Assembly: GCA_035771175.1 (NCBI GenBank) | Contig: CM069594.1 | Span: 10,478,620 to 10,542,619, forward strand | Source of the DNA: Paratinospora sagittata | Lineage: Eukaryota; Streptophyta; Magnoliopsida; Ranunculales; Menispermaceae | Reading direction: 5' to 3' | DNA length: 64,000 nt | Shown: positions 24,281 to 36,681 of the stretch, one piece after another | How the letters are laid out: every line of letters starts with the position of its first letter | How positions within the stretch are numbered: the stretch's first letter is position 1 | Notes under the pieces: model-generated | What the model was told of the DNA's origin: nothing | Databases searched by the model: none | The model's input: the letters and a program-made list of their open reading frames with translations, nothing else | Made by a program: the position numbers and the translations under genes

Positions 24281-24907
24281 TCAATTTTCCTGCCTACTAC
24301 CGCTCCTTCTAGATCTCCTGTTAGGTACAGAACGACTACGAACGGATGGTTGAGAGTTTGCTCGCTCTGCTTCGGGGTTTTGCATACGCGTTAAGATATT
24401 ATTTTTAGTCTCTCTCATCTCAGCAAAATTGGATGCCATTTCATTTAACCGTTCATAAAGATTAGTCGATTGGCCCATTGGTGGTTGATGGCTCGATTGT
24501 CCCATAGATGGAGGGTAGGTCATTGGCATTGGGGGAAAGTGTTGGTTGTACGGGTGATTCATAAATGAGGGGTAGTTGTTTCGATTGTACGGGGATCCCC
24601 TAATTGGAACCCCGTAGGATTCTGATTTGTCTCGTTATTTGGTACTTTCCTGACAGGAATCTTGCGTCGACTTCGTCGAAAACAACGTCCATGTTTGTCT
24701 CTCATTCTTTCGGCATTTCCTAATGTCATGCCGAATACTTCCTCGTCAGTTACCCCTCCCCTCGTGGCATATATCTTGAAGATAGAAGATGTTGTGACCG
24801 GCTCTGTGATCTGCTTTGAAGTCCCATCAAAAGTGTTGATGTTTGCTTCGTATAGCATCCTCATGATCAAGACTCTGTAACCGAGGTATTCCTTTCTCAA
24901 AGGGTTT
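24281..24907 (-). pseudogene. ORF1 of element B, C-terminal part (split by element C)
   Basis: This is the downstream part of B's ORF1, beginning at the codons interrupted by element C. The conserved NPLRKEYLGYRVLIMRM segment, the TSSIFKIY motif and the basic stretch KHGRCFRRSRRK are intact. A deletion near 24600 removes most of the P/Q/N-rich linker and shifts frame. The tail from about 24562 keeps the heptad-like NLYERLNEMASNF and a Ser/Arg end (RSVPNRRSRRSGSRQ). The N-terminal part is at 35526-36174. Confidence 0.85.
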
Positions 24908-27765
24908 TGTAGCACCCGTGCCTTTAGGTGACGTCATTTTGACCCATAATGTACCCTATACGTATTCGTATACGTATGTGTATATGTATTTTGATGCTCG
25001 AAGTACGTAAGTTCGAGTGTCTTTGCATGATTTTAGGTCATAAAGGGTACGCATGAAATTTCGGAGACCCGTTCGACGTCAAAACATTTCAAAAACGGTG
25101 TTTTGGATCCAGTGGAGCTTTCTATTTCTGTCACAACTTACATCAATGGTTTGATCTCCTAGATCCGTTGTCTGATTGGGCTGAAATTTTGTCAGCTCAT
25201 TCTTATATGATATATCTTCATTATGAACGGTGAAGATCTTAATTGGAGTTACCTAATTTGAGTTATAAGACCCAAAACACTGATTCACGGATTCTGGGAT
25301 TTTCTTGCGCAGTTTTGATCAAACAGATAGATCTCACAATCCCGCCGTTGGATTGAGCCTAAAGTTTGCCAGAATGTTGATAACTTACTTATTCAACGTT
25401 TGAACGGTTAAGATGTTAAACTATTGCGTATTTTGTAAGAAATAGACTATCTAAGTGCAAATATTGTAACAGGAAATCTGGGTTTTTGATAATTTTGGCA
25501 ACTTTTAGTTGTGGGCCTAAGCTTATCTATTTAAGCAACCAAAACGGGATTTTTGGCTCATTTGCTCATTTCTCAGCCAGAAAAGAGAGAGAGGTGCTGG
25601 AGAGGAGAAGAGGAGAGGAAAGTTAGGGTTTGGTGGTTTCTTGCTCAAGAACACCTTAAGGTTTGTATTTTTCCTCCATTTCTTCCTTGAATCTCTCTAT
25701 TAGTTGCATGATAGTTTTAATTTGAGCATGAGGGTTTCATTTTGATGCATGCATTGTGATGAACCTTGGATGGGTGGAAGACCAAAGTTGGAGTTGAGTC
25801 TTGCATATCACATATGTGTGGTTAGAGAGTGTAAGGAGTACATTAATGGTGAAAGCCCCAATTTCTAGCAAGAAATTGGAAGGTTTAGTTCAAATGACCT
25901 ATGCTTAGTTCATGGCCTTAGACTTTTTCAAAATGTTTGAATGTCAACTATGTTAATCTAGTGGCCATTGTGGATGATTCCATGTTGCAAGATCAGTAAA
26001 ATTCATGGTTGAACATGGTGGCTTAGTGTAAAATTGGCATATGTATGAAAATTTCCAGATTTGGGGCTTTTGATGTTATTGATATAAAATCTGGAAAATT
26101 ATGCAATGTAGGTCTAATTGGACATGATTAGAGTTGTTTGATGATTGAATTCAGTGGGTTCACATAATGGACACCCTAAGGTTGATAAATTTTGATCTAG
26201 GCTAAGTATTTGACATTTTTCATGTACTTTGGCAATTTTGCATGTAATTTGGGGATTTTGCCCAAATTGGGAGTTTTCACCCAAAGCAAATCAATTTATG
26301 AAATTGACTTGGGGATTGTTTAATTGGACCCAAATTAAGTAGAATCATGAGTTTAAAATGTTAGCACCTATGTTAAATTGATATGACTTAGTTCATTTTG
26401 ACCTTATGTTTTATATTGGCCTAATTGGGGATTTTGATCAAGACTTAGTCAATTGATGAAATTGACTTGATGTATAGTCTAATTGACCCTAATTATAATT
26501 GAATTTCATGTATATTAGTGGTTGGATCATGGGATCACCCTATTACATTCAATTTAGGTCAATCTTAGTTTAATTGAGTCTAAATGATCAAGTTGGGCAA
26601 TATGGAAATTGGCTCAATGGGGTAATCAATTTAGAATCTAATTGACTTTAGATTGGGTTTGAACATGGGGTTTTGACACACTTTATGACTGATTTTCAGT
26701 TGTGTGAACCATGTTATTTCCAGGTCTTGTGATTGATCTTGAACCCGTTTGGTCAATTGGAGAGTTTTGGCAATTGGATTGGCTAGACTTAGCCAATCAA
26801 GTGTGAGTGTTCTTTTACTTTTGGATTATTTATATGTGGCATTGTAGTATAGAAATGTTTTAAATACTTATGTATGATGGTATGCATGTTTTAATATTCC
26901 ATGAAATTCATTTGAGCATAATTCATTGGGATGACAATTTGGGTTGAGGCCCCTAGTTGGAATTTCCTCTTTTTGGGAATTCTCGTAAGTCTAGCGGCGA
27001 TCCCAGTTGTGTACCTGGCAGAGGGTTTTATGCCTTGTGTATGGGTAGGTTTGTTTAAAATAATCCTACGTGATGCACGACCCCATAAACCCTATTAGAA
27101 TACGAGTATTGTGTGTGTGTTCGGGCGCTGTGTGTCGCGCACCAGGCCTTGAAACCCCCATACTCAGGAGGTGTTAGGATTGCATGAGCATGACTACAAA
27201 ATGTTATGCATCGTCTTATGTATGACTTGATGCATTATGTTAGCATGTATGTAATATATTTCGTCATCATGATATTTCAACTGTTTTATGATCTTACCAT
27301 GTTTTATAAATGCACGTATATGCCACTTGTAAATAACATTCACTGAGCTGGCTGTAGCTCACACCTCACCATCTTCTTTCAGGATCTGATAGAAAAGGAA
27401 AAGGGAAGGCTTGACTGCGGAGCGTCCCTTGTTTTTGTTTCATGTAGGTGTTGTACATTTAGTTTTGTATTTTGATAATTATGTACATGATAACACCTAG
27501 TAATAGTATATTTAACACATAGTTGGGATGTGTTGGGTTTTGTATCATTTTGAAGACTCTGGAATTTTATGTTTGTAAAACTTTGGAGAAGCAATATTTT
27601 ATTTCATTATGATCATGATAGTTGGTTGTTAATGATGTACTTTTATTTCTTTTTTTGGGGATTCGTATATGTATTTTAGGCTGACGGGACGTCGGGTGTA
27701 CCGACGGAGGGTATACTCGGAGGTTCCCGTGCCGGTCATGACGTCACGTATAGTGGGTCGTGACA
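24908..27765 (+). repeat. 5' LTR of element C
   Basis: This 2,858-bp LTR runs from TGTAGCACCCGTG to GGGTCGTGACA. A TATA-like CTATTTAAG (25527-25535) is followed after about 30 bp by a GA-rich stretch (25581-25620) that would suit a transcript leader. The middle, about 26200-26700, is rich in AATTG and TCAATT, including two related blocks (TCAATTTATGAAATTGACTT near 26290 and TCAATTGATGAAATTGACTT near 26449). It is much longer than family-1 LTRs and unrelated to them apart from the TGACA end. Confidence 0.96.
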
Positions 27766-27963
27766 ACTATGGTATCAGAGAGAGTGTTTTAGGTTTAAAA
27801 TCCTTAAAAGAATAAAAGACTTATATGATATTATGATTGCCTTTATGAGTATGATTATGGGTAGTTATCTTAGGGGTAACTTTTCCTGGATTGTGATCCT
27901 GATTGAGCTCTTCCTTATTGTGAATTTCAGATATTTACAAGAGAAGAAAAAATAGGATCAGCC
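27766..27963 (+). other. Primer binding site and leader of element C
   Basis: TGGTATCAGAG (27770-27780) matches the complement of the initiator-Met tRNA 3' end, four bases after the LTR. The leader is only about 180 bp, in contrast to the long AT-rich leader plus ORF1 of family 1. The gag-pol ATG lies in the favourable context AGCCATGGA. Confidence 0.92.
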
Positions 27964-30900
27964 ATGGACCCAGAGGAACGCCTTAGGCGTATAGAGGCAG
28001 TCTTAGAGGCCACTCAGCAGCAGCAGACCCAGATTCTCGAGTTTCTAGGCCGTACACAGGGTGTTAGGCCACCACTGCAGGATGATGTTGCAGCCGCTGT
28101 AGAGCACAGTAGTGTGGCAGCAGTAGTAGGGGATCAGGCAGAGCAGGCAGGACCAGCTAGGGTCCAGCATGTCGTAGCTGGGGAGACTGAGGCTGAGCGG
28201 GCAGAGAAGGACCGCTATGAGAGGGTTATGAAAGCTTTCAAGTTTCGGGATCCTGCTGAGTTTCCGGGAGGTCTTGATTTAGAGCTTGCTGAGGGATGGT
28301 TGACTCGGATGGAGACCATATTCAGTGATATGAGGGCGCTTGAGCACGATAAGGTCAAGCTCGCCAGGTTTAAGCTGATTGGCAAGGCTAACAAATGGTG
28401 GGAACGGGTGGAGCGTCTCGAGGGCGAGGTCCGGACTTGGACTAGATTCAAGGAGTTATTCTTTGTAGAGTTCTATCCACGGGCCGAGAGGGATCAACGT
28501 CGGAACCAGTTTCTACATCTGACCCAAGGCAACATGTCCGTGAGAGAGTACGAGCAAGAGTTCAACAGGTTGGCACTCTTCGCTCCAGAGATGGTTTCTA
28601 CCGATGAGCTGAGGATGCAGAGGATACGGGATGGTTTCAGAAGCCGTATCTGTGAGGGTTTGGCACTGGCTGGCGTGCAGACCTATGCGCAGGCTATGGG
28701 GCAGGCCGCAGATTTTGAGGCCGCAGAGGCAAATTCTCGGATGAGGTTACCTGCAGCAGTCCAGGCACCCGTAGCTCCTACAGTTCAGACTCAACAGGCA
28801 GGGTCAGAGGCACAGTATTTCAGTGGCAGGAGAGGCCGACGTAATAAGAGGCCAAGATTCAGCGGCAGTGGATATGAGGCATCCGTAGCCTCCGCTCCAG
28901 TATCAGTGGTACCACCAGCTGCGGGCCACAGTGTTCAGATTTCTAATCGATCCCAGCAGCAGCAACAGAGTTTTGTCAGATCTGGTGGACAGCAGACAGC
29001 CGGAACTGGGTCGCAGGCTGTATCTTCTGCACCTAGAACACCGTGGCCGATTGTGTGTTATGGTTGCGGGGCTCCAGGGCATAAGAGGAACCAATGTCCA
29101 CAGAGGATGCCTTTTGGTCAATTTAGATCTACAGCTGCACCTACCAGAGAGCAGGCCAGAGCTGTTACGCAGGCAGATCCCGAGGCTAGCAAGCAACTAA
29201 TAGAAGGTACAATCAGCATTTGCAATTCTTTGATGTATGTTTTGATTGATGCTGGTTCTACTCTGTCATTTATTTCTGGTGGTGTAGTAGATAGATTGAG
29301 ATTGTCTACTGTTAGGACTAGTAAGCCGTTGATTTTGAGTACGGCGGCCGGTGAGAGAATTTACCCTAATATGGTATGTGTGGGATGCATTGTGAAATTC
29401 GAGGACCATGAGATGTCTGTTGACCTTAGAGTCTTAGAGTTCCTAGAATTTGATGCCATTTTGGGTATGGATTGGCTAGCGGCATATCACGCTCACATTG
29501 ATTGCTTCGGCAAGAGGGTTATCTTTCAGATACCCGGAGAGCCAGTCTTCGTCTTTCGAGGCAGGACTGCATCGAGACCACCTACCCAGGGTAGATTAGC
29601 TACTGATGATGAGGTTGCTACGATGGCGAGTTTGATGCCAGTGGATGATGTGAGTCAGGGTATTCAGCTAGCAGACATTCCTATAGTCTGCGAGTACCCA
29701 GAGGTCTTTCCTGATGAGTTACCTGGCTTGCCGCCTAGGCGAGAGGTAGACTTTATAATTGAGCTGATGCCCAGCACTAAACCCATTTCCATTCCATCGT
29801 ATCGTATGGCACCGAAAGAGCTGAATGAACTCAGAGCCCAACTTGATGAGCTGATGGACAAGGGATTTATTTCCCCTAGCATGTCACCTTGGGGAGCACC
29901 TGTGTTGTTCGTTAAGAAAAAAGATGGGAGTCTTCGTTTGTGTATAGACTACCGTCAACTGAATAAGGTGACTGTGAAGAACAAATATCCACTTCCTCGT
30001 ATTGATGATTTGTTTGACCAATTGATTGGGGCCAAGTTCTTTTCGAAGATTGACTTGAGGTCTGGGTACCATCAGTTGAGGATAAGAGATGAAGATGTGC
30101 CGAAAACTGCCTTTCGGACGAGGTATGGACATTACGAGTTTTTGGTGATGCCTTTCGGGTTGACTAATGCACCAGCAATGTTCATGGATCTGATGCAGAG
30201 AGTGTTCAGGCCGTACCTTGACCAGTTCATTATAGTCTTCATCGATGATATCCTAGTCTATTCTAAGACAAGAGAGGATCATGAACGTCATCTCAGAGTT
30301 ACTTTGCAGACATTGTTGGAGCATAGGCTGTATGCCAAGCTGAGCAAGTGTGATTTCTGGATGACTGAGGTGAAATTCTTGGGTCATGTGGTTAGTGCAG
30401 AGGGTATTTCTGTTGATTCTGCTAAGATTGAGGCAATCATTGATTGGCCAAGACCTACCACAGTGACCGAGATTCGTAGCTTTCTGGGTTTGGCTGGCTA
30501 TTACAGGAAGTTCGTGAAGGACTTTTCCAAGATATCCGCGCCGATGACTAAGCTGACTCAGAAGAACGTGGCCTTCACGTGGTCGGATGCCTGTGAGAGA
30601 GCTTTCAGTGAGTTGAAAAAGAAGTTGACTACAGCTCCAGTGTTGATTCTTCCAGAGCCTGGGAAAGAGTTGGTAATTTATACTGATGCATCACTCTTAG
30701 GTCTGGGATGTGTACTGATGCAGGAGGGTCGAGTGGTTGCATATGCATCTAGACAGCTTAAGGTGCATGAGCAGAACTACCCTGTGCATGATTTGGAGCT
30801 GGCCGCTATTGTATTTGCACTGAAGCTATGGAGGCATTACCTTTATGGTGAGAGGTTCACCTTGTTTTCTGATCACAAGAGTTTGAAGTACCTCTTTGAT

Positions 30901-32610
30901 CAGAAGGAGCTGAATATGCGGCAGAGGAGATGGCTCGAGTTACTAAAGGATTATGATTTCTCTTTGCAGTATCATCCTGGCAAAGCCAATGTTGTGGCTG
31001 ATGCTTTGAGCCGTAGGCGAGCAGGGACTCAGGTGGTTGCCTTTCAGATGGCCCAGCAGTGGCATTTACTTGAGAGAGTGACTATGATGAGTATACTCTC
31101 AAACGCACCACTTACTGAGATATGTGCTCAGATGCACGTGCAGCTCGCGGATGCCCATATTCCGAGGGTTAGATATTTACAGGAACATTGTCCAGATTAT
31201 GACATGTACCGTGGATACGCAGACAGTGTTGACCAGGCCGATTGGCAGATTGGTCCAGATGATGTCTTGCGGTATAGAGGGAGGCTATGGATCCCATATG
31301 ATGCTGAGTTGCGTGCTGAGATACTTCGAGAGGCTCACAGATCTCAGTATACTGTTCATCCAGGGGCTACCAAGATGTACCATGACATGAAGAGATCTGT
31401 ATGGTGGCACGGGATGAAGAAGAGTATTGCTGAGTATGTGCAGAGATGTGAAGTCTGTCAGCAGGTTAAGGCTGAACACCGGAAGCCTGGAGGTCAGATG
31501 CAACCATTGCCCATACCCGAGTGGAAATGGGAACACATCACAATGGATTTCATCATGGGATTGCCGAGGTCTCAGGGCAGATTTGATGCCGTTTGGGTTG
31601 TGGTCGATAGATTGACCAAGAGTGCGCACTTTCTTCCTATGAGCGCCAGGGACTCTGTGGATAGACTGAGCAGATTATATGTGAGAGAGATCGTGAGATT
31701 GCATGGAGTGCCCTTGTCTATCGTGTCGGATCGAGATCCACGATTTACATCGAGGTTTTGGCAGGCCTTGCAGACTCGATTTGGGACCCGCCTCCGACTC
31801 AGTACAGCATTTCATCCTCAGACTGATGGTCAGTCCGAGAGAGTGATTCAGATGCTGGAGGATATGCTCAGGTCTTGCATTTTAGAGTTCGGTGGTGGTT
31901 GGGGTGAGCATTTGCCCTTGTGTGAATTTGCTTACAACAACAGTTATCAGGCTAGCATCGGTATGGCACCGTATGAAGCTTTGTATGGAAGACCCTGTAG
32001 ATCTCCAGCTTGTTGGTACGAGGTGGGTGATACGCAGCTATGGGGCCCTGATGCAGTTGTTGAGCAAACTGAGAAAGTCAAGCTGATTCGGCAGAGGCTG
32101 AAGTCAGCTCAAGACAGGCAAAAAAGTTATTATGATAACCGACATCGGCCGTTAGAGTTTGCTGTGGGAGATCTAGTTTTGCTAAAGGTCTCGCCACTCA
32201 AAGGTCAGATGAGGTTCGGTGTCAGTGGGAAACTATCCCCTAGGTTTATTGGGCCATTCCGGATTGTTGAGAGGATTGGACCAGTAGCGTACAGGTTGGC
32301 TCTACCTTCTCAGCTCGAGGGTGTTCATGATGTATTCCACGTATCGATGCTGAGGAAGTTTAATGAAGATCCATTGAAGGAGTCTTATCCCAATCCAGCT
32401 CATGTGCTTGATGTGAGTCATCTGCAAGTTGGGGAGGATACGACTTATGAGGAGTTGCCTATTCAGATTATGGCTCGTAGGGTTCAGAAATTGAGAAATA
32501 AGGAAATCCCACTTGTGCGCGTCAGATGGCAATTCCACGATAATGAAGAGCAAACCTGGGAGCGCGAGGACCAGATAAGGGAGAAATTCCCCGACCTCTT
32601 TACTGACTGA
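27964..32610 (+). CDS. gag-pol: Gag-Pol polyprotein of element C (1,548 aa, intact)
   Basis: One open frame encodes the full replication set. Gag domain: residues about 85-240. CCHC knuckle: C365, C368, H373, C378. Protease: D429 in DAGS, where D-S/T-G is more usual. RT: D697 ([13 protein letters not shown]) and F-I-D-D at 759-762, a variant of the common YxDD box. RNase H: D908, E945, D970, D1013. Integrase zinc region: H1125 or nearby, H1132, C1162, C1165. Integrase core: D1195, D1256 and E1292, with exactly 35 residues between the last two. The C-terminal part holds a GPF-type motif ([19 protein letters not shown]) and a chromodomain-like end ([16 protein letters not shown]). It is expected to form virus-like particles in the cytoplasm, and the chromodomain may steer integration into heterochromatin. 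Gag and Pol are not separated by a frameshift or stop. I see no inactivating change. Confidence 0.97.
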   Translation: MDPEERLRRIEAVLEATQQQQTQILEFLGRTQGVRPPLQDDVAAAVEHSSVAAVVGDQAEQAGPARVQHVVAGETEAERAEKDRYERVMKAFKFRDPAEFPGGLDLELAEGWLTRMETIFSDMRALEHDKVKLARFKLIGKANKWWERVERLEGEVRTWTRFKELFFVEFYPRAERDQRRNQFLHLTQGNMSVREYEQEFNRLALFAPEMVSTDELRMQRIRDGFRSRICEGLALAGVQTYAQAMGQAADFEAAEANSRMRLPAAVQAPVAPTVQTQQAGSEAQYFSGRRGRRNKRPRFSGSGYEASVASAPVSVVPPAAGHSVQISNRSQQQQQSFVRSGGQQTAGTGSQAVSSAPRTPWPIVCYGCGAPGHKRNQCPQRMPFGQFRSTAAPTREQARAVTQADPEASKQLIEGTISICNSLMYVLIDAGSTLSFISGGVVDRLRLSTVRTSKPLILSTAAGERIYPNMVCVGCIVKFEDHEMSVDLRVLEFLEFDAILGMDWLAAYHAHIDCFGKRVIFQIPGEPVFVFRGRTASRPPTQGRLATDDEVATMASLMPVDDVSQGIQLADIPIVCEYPEVFPDELPGLPPRREVDFIIELMPSTKPISIPSYRMAPKELNELRAQLDELMDKGFISPSMSPWGAPVLFVKKKDGSLRLCIDYRQLNKVTVKNKYPLPRIDDLFDQLIGAKFFSKIDLRSGYHQLRIRDEDVPKTAFRTRYGHYEFLVMPFGLTNAPAMFMDLMQRVFRPYLDQFIIVFIDDILVYSKTREDHERHLRVTLQTLLEHRLYAKLSKCDFWMTEVKFLGHVVSAEGISVDSAKIEAIIDWPRPTTVTEIRSFLGLAGYYRKFVKDFSKISAPMTKLTQKNVAFTWSDACERAFSELKKKLTTAPVLILPEPGKELVIYTDASLLGLGCVLMQEGRVVAYASRQLKVHEQNYPVHDLELAAIVFALKLWRHYLYGERFTLFSDHKSLKYLFDQKELNMRQRRWLELLKDYDFSLQYHPGKANVVADALSRRRAGTQVVAFQMAQQWHLLERVTMMSILSNAPLTEICAQMHVQLADAHIPRVRYLQEHCPDYDMYRGYADSVDQADWQIGPDDVLRYRGRLWIPYDAELRAEILREAHRSQYTVHPGATKMYHDMKRSVWWHGMKKSIAEYVQRCEVCQQVKAEHRKPGGQMQPLPIPEWKWEHITMDFIMGLPRSQGRFDAVWVVVDRLTKSAHFLPMSARDSVDRLSRLYVREIVRLHGVPLSIVSDRDPRFTSRFWQALQTRFGTRLRLSTAFHPQTDGQSERVIQMLEDMLRSCILEFGGGWGEHLPLCEFAYNNSYQASIGMAPYEALYGRPCRSPACWYEVGDTQLWGPDAVVEQTEKVKLIRQRLKSAQDRQKSYYDNRHRPLEFAVGDLVLLKVSPLKGQMRFGVSGKLSPRFIGPFRIVERIGPVAYRLALPSQLEGVHDVFHVSMLRKFNEDPLKESYPNPAHVLDVSHLQVGEDTTYEELPIQIMARRVQKLRNKEIPLVRVRWQFHDNEEQTWEREDQIREKFPDLFTD

Positions 32611-32667
32611 GGTTAGTTCTCTTGCTTTTATTTTTGAGGACAAAAATATTCCTAAGTTGGGGAGAGT
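32611..32667 (+). promoter_or_regulatory. 3' UTR with hairpin and polypurine tract of element C
   Basis: ATTTTTGAGGACAAAAAT (32630-32647) forms a perfect 7-bp stem with an AGGA loop. The polypurine tract GGGGAGAG (32659-32666) lies 12 nt beyond, next to the 3' LTR. The hairpin has the same size and position as GATTTCGAGGGCGAAATC in A although the stem bases differ. Confidence 0.85.
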
Positions 32668-35525
32668 TGTAGCACCCGTGCCTTTAGGTGACGTCATTTT
32701 GACCCATAATGTACCCTATACGTATTCGTATACGTATGTGTATATGTATTTTGATGCTCGAAGTACGTAAGTTCGAGTGTCTTTGCATGATTTTAGGTCA
32801 TAAAGGGTACGCATGAAATTTCGGAGACCCGTTCGACGTCAAAACATTTCAAAAACGGTGTTTTGGATCCAGTGGAGCTTTCTATTTCTGTCACAACTTA
32901 CATCAATGGTTTGATCTCCTAGATCCGTTGTCTGATTGGGCTGAAATTTTGTCAGCTCATTCTTATATGATATATCTTCATTATGAACGGTGAAGATCTT
33001 AATTGGAGTTACCTAATTTGAGTTATAAGACCCAAAACACTGATTCACGGATTCTGGGATTTTCTTGCGCAGTTTTGATCAAACAGATAGATCTCACAAT
33101 CCCGCCGTTGGATTGAGCCTAAAGTTTGCCAGAATGTTGATAACTTACTTATTCAACGTTTGAACGGTTAAGATGTTAAAATATTGCGTATTTTGTAAGA
33201 AATAGACTATCTAAATGCAAATATTGTAACAGGAAATCTGGGTTTTTGATAATTTTGGCAACTTTTAGTTGTGGGCCTAAGCTTATCTATTTAAGCAACC
33301 AAAACGGGATTTTTGGCTCATTTGCTCATTTCTCAGCCAGAAAAGAGAGAGAGGTGCTGGAGAGGAGAAGAGGAGAGGAAAGTTAGGGTTTGGTGGTTTC
33401 TTGCTCAAGAACACCTTAAGGTTTGTATTTTTCCTCCATTTCTTCCTTGAATCTCTCTATTAGTTGCATGATAGTTTTAATTTGAGCATGAGGGTTTCAT
33501 TTTGATGCATGCATTGTGATGAACCTTGGATGGGTGGAAGACCAAAGTTGGAGTTGAGTCTTGCATATCACATATGTGTGGTTAGAGAGTGTAAGGAGTA
33601 CATTAATGGTGAAAGCCCCAATTTCTAGCAAGAAATTGGAAGGTTTAGTTCAAATGACCTATGCTTAGTTCATGGCCTTAGACTTTTTCAAAATGTTTGA
33701 ATGTCAACTATGTTAATCTAGTGGCCATTGTGGATGATTCCATGTTGCAAGATCAGTAAAATTCATGGTTGAACATGGTGGCTTAGTGTAAAATTGGCAT
33801 ATGTATGAAAATTTCCAGATTTGGGGCTTTTGATGTTATTGATATAAAATCTGGAAAATTATGCAATGTAGGTCTAATTGGACATGATTAGAGTTGTTTG
33901 ATGATTGAATTCAGTGGGTTCACATAATGGACACCCTAAGGTTGATAAATTTTGATCTAGGCTAAGTATTTGACATTTTTCATGTACTTTGGCAATTTTG
34001 CATGTAATTTGGGGATTTTGCCCAAATTGGGAGTTTTCACCCAAAGCAAATCAATTTATGAAATTGACTTGGGGATTGTTTAATTGGACCCAAATTAAGT
34101 AGAATCATGAGTTTAAAATGTTAGCACCTATGTTAAATTGATATGACTTAGTTCATTTTGACCTTATGTTTTATATTGGCCTAATTGGGGATTTTGATCA
34201 AGACTTAGTCAATTGATGAAATTGACTTGATGTATAGTCTAATTGACCCTAATTATAATTGAATTTCATGTATATTAGTGGTTGGATCATGGGATCACCC
34301 TATTACATTCAATTTAGGTCAATCTTAGTTTAATTGAGTCTAAATGATCAAGTTGGGCAATATGGAAATTGGCTCAATGGGGTAATCAATTTAGAATCTA
34401 ATTGACTTTAGATTGGGTTTGAACATGGGGTTTTGACACACTTTATGACTGATTTTCAGTTGTGTGAACCATGTTATTTCCAGGTCTTGTGATTGATCTT
34501 GAACCCGTTTAGTCAATTGGAGAGTTTTGGCAATTGGATTGGCTAGACTTAGCCAATCAAGTGTGAGTGTTCTTTTACTTTTGGATTATTTATATGTGGC
34601 ATTGTAGTATAGAAATGTTTTAAATACTTATGTATGATGGTATGCATGTTTTAATATTCCATGAAATTCATTTGAGCATAATTCATTGGGATGACAATTT
34701 GGGTTGAGGCCCCTAGTTGGAATTTCCTCTTTTTGGGAATTCTCGTAAGTCTAGCGGCGATCCCAGTTGTGTACCTGGCAGAGGGTTTTATGCCTTGTGT
34801 ATGGGTAGGTTTGTTTAAAATAATCCTACGTGATGCACGACCCCATAAACCCTATTAGAATACGAGTATTGTGTGTGTGTTCGGGCGCTGTGTGTCGCGC
34901 ACCAGGCCTTGAAACCCCCATACTCAGGAGGTGTTAGGATTGCATGAGCATGACTACAAAATGTTATGCATCGTCTTATGTATGACTTGATGCATTATGT
35001 TAGCATGTATGTAATATATTTCGTCATCATGATATTTCAACTGTTTTATGATCTTACCATGTTTTATAAATGCACGTATATGCCACTTGTAAATAACATT
35101 CACTGAGCTGGCTGTAGCTCACACCTCACCATCTTCTTTCAGGATCTGATAGAAAAGGAAAAGGGAAGGCTTGACTGCGGAGCGTCCCTTGTTTTTGTTT
35201 CATGTAGGTGTTGTACATTTAGTTTTGTATTTTGATAATTATGTACATGATAACACCTAGTAATAGTATATTTAACACATAGTTGGGATGTGTTGGGTTT
35301 TGTATCATTTTGAAGACTCTGGAATTTTATGTTTGTAAAACTTTGGAGAAGCAATATTTTATTTCATTATGATCATGATAGTTGGTTGTTAATGATGTAC
35401 TTTTATTTCTTTTTTTGGGGATTCGTATATGTATTTTAGGCTGACGGGACGTCGGGTGTACCGACGGAGGGTATACTCGGAGGTTCCCGTGCCGGTCATG
35501 ACGTCACGTATAGTGGGTCGTGACA
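32668..35525 (+). repeat. 3' LTR of element C
   Basis: This 2,858-bp LTR is the same length as the 5' LTR with three substitutions and no indel seen. It ends GGGTCGTGACA and is followed by the target duplication GGTTT, then resumes B's ORF1. Confidence 0.97.
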
Positions 35526-36174
35526 GGTTTTGTATCACCCTCAACATTTGTTGGATGATGATGTGTGGTAGGGAGACCTTTATTTTGTTCTCTATGCAAT
35601 ACAACATAAGGAGTTGGGCCCTTGACATAGTGCCTCTAGTCCCCCTTTCTGGCAAGATGTTGCCGTATACTATCTTTCCAAGGCCGGCAAGAGATGGCTT
35701 AAGATGATTGTTTGGGAGGCTGGTGTACGTTGATTGAGTGTATGGCTCTTTGGCGAGGGAATTGAACAAGTGTTCATTAGATTCTGCGATCTCTGCAACT
35801 GTTTGGGGTTCATGTGGATCAATAATCCTCTCCTCAATCGGAATCTCCAAAAGTCGAGCAATAATCTCGATGTTGATAGGAGTTTTTTTTCCCATGACTG
35901 TTGTCTCCAAAATAGGGCTGATTCCCTCTTCTGGAAGTCCTACGTAATTCATGGCTTCATAGAAGGATCTCACCAAGTTGTAAGAGACTTGTCCCTCAAC
36001 TTTGGTTATATTTAACCAATCCAATGTTGCGAGTTTGTCTTGGAGGATTGGGCGGAGGCGGAGATCGCTATTGTCGATGCTCCTCATAGTCATAACCTCT
36101 CTTTTGGACAATTCTGTTAGTCTAGTGGGAATTTGTTCCCTGCTAGTGGAAGTTGTTCCTTCCCTTGAGGCCAT
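35526..36174 (-). pseudogene. ORF1 of element B, N-terminal part (split by element C)
   Basis: The start is the ATG at 36174, which reads MASREGTTSTSRE. About 215 residues are open up to the C insertion, with no stop or frameshift. This is the best-preserved N-terminal half of ORF1 in the window. Conserved stretches include LATLDWLNITKVEGQVSYN, LVRSFYEAMNYVGLPEEG and INIEIIARLLEIPIEERII. In A the upstream TTCCTTTCAG is 7 nt before the ATG; here it reads TTCCTTTTAG. Beyond 35526 the open frame runs on into C's LTR by chance. Function is unknown. Confidence 0.85.
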
Positions 36175-36681
36175 TCTTTGGCTAAAAGGAAAATAAATTT
36201 GTGTGAAAGACACAAAATATATTCCTAACATTTTTAAGATTTATGTTTTGTCTGCTAGACATTATTTTCGAGTTTTCTTTTGATGTTTATGCCATCATGA
36301 AAATTTCTTCATTAGTGATTTGATGTATATATGTCGTATTCACATATGAATGTATAGACATATGTAATCATAACTATATATAATTTCCAAAAATCAACTA
36401 TTTGAACTATGTATATATGTCGTATTCACATATGAATGTATAGACATATTTAATCATAACTACACATATAGTTTCTAATAAATCATGACTATATGTATAT
36501 TTAAATCAAACTATATAAAAACCATATAGTTTTCTAGATATATATTTAATACGAATCTCAACTATATATAATTGACATATGTATATATAGTTCTAGAGAT
36601 ATATATATCTAATAAAATTTTTCTTCCCCTAATTTGGTGGACTTGGGCGGGCAGTGGACCGTACACTCTGATACCAATAAA
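36175..36681 (-). repeat. Leader and primer binding site of element B
   Basis: There is no gene here. This is an AT-rich leader with about one copy of the repeat block that is multiplied in D. The primer site (minus-strand TGGTATCAGAG) is at 36666-36676, five bases from the LTR. Confidence 0.85.

Larger units (their letters stand above)
24908..35525 (+). mobile_element. Element C: complete Tekay/Del-like chromovirus, recent insertion
   Basis: This is a 10,618-bp element with two 2,858-bp LTRs (24908-27765 and 32668-35525). I find three differences by eye: 25421 C versus 33181 A, 25455 G versus 33215 A, and 26751 G versus 34511 A. Exact 5-bp target duplications GGTTT flank it (24903-24907 and 35526-35530). 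It sits inside ORF1 of B in the opposite orientation. It has an iMet primer site, one unbroken gag-pol frame and a polypurine tract. Three differences in 2,858 bp at the often-used plant rate of 1.3e-8 per site per year gives roughly 40,000 years. That is a rough estimate from eye alignment. Confidence 0.97.

Noticed and set aside
27379..27594. 71-codon minus-strand frame in C's LTR (duplicated at 35139-35354)
   Set aside because: It is present only because the LTR is duplicated. No domain is recognised, and it lies antisense to the element.
27964..32610. Integrated pararetrovirus (caulimovirid) origin for the RT sequences
   Set aside because: All fuller copies have LTRs, 5-bp target duplications, or an integrase and chromodomain after RNase H, and no movement-protein-like region is seen.
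35389..35530. Chimeric end of B's ORF1 reading into C's 3' LTR
   Set aside because: The frame simply runs across the insertion junction until a chance stop. There is no evidence of use.
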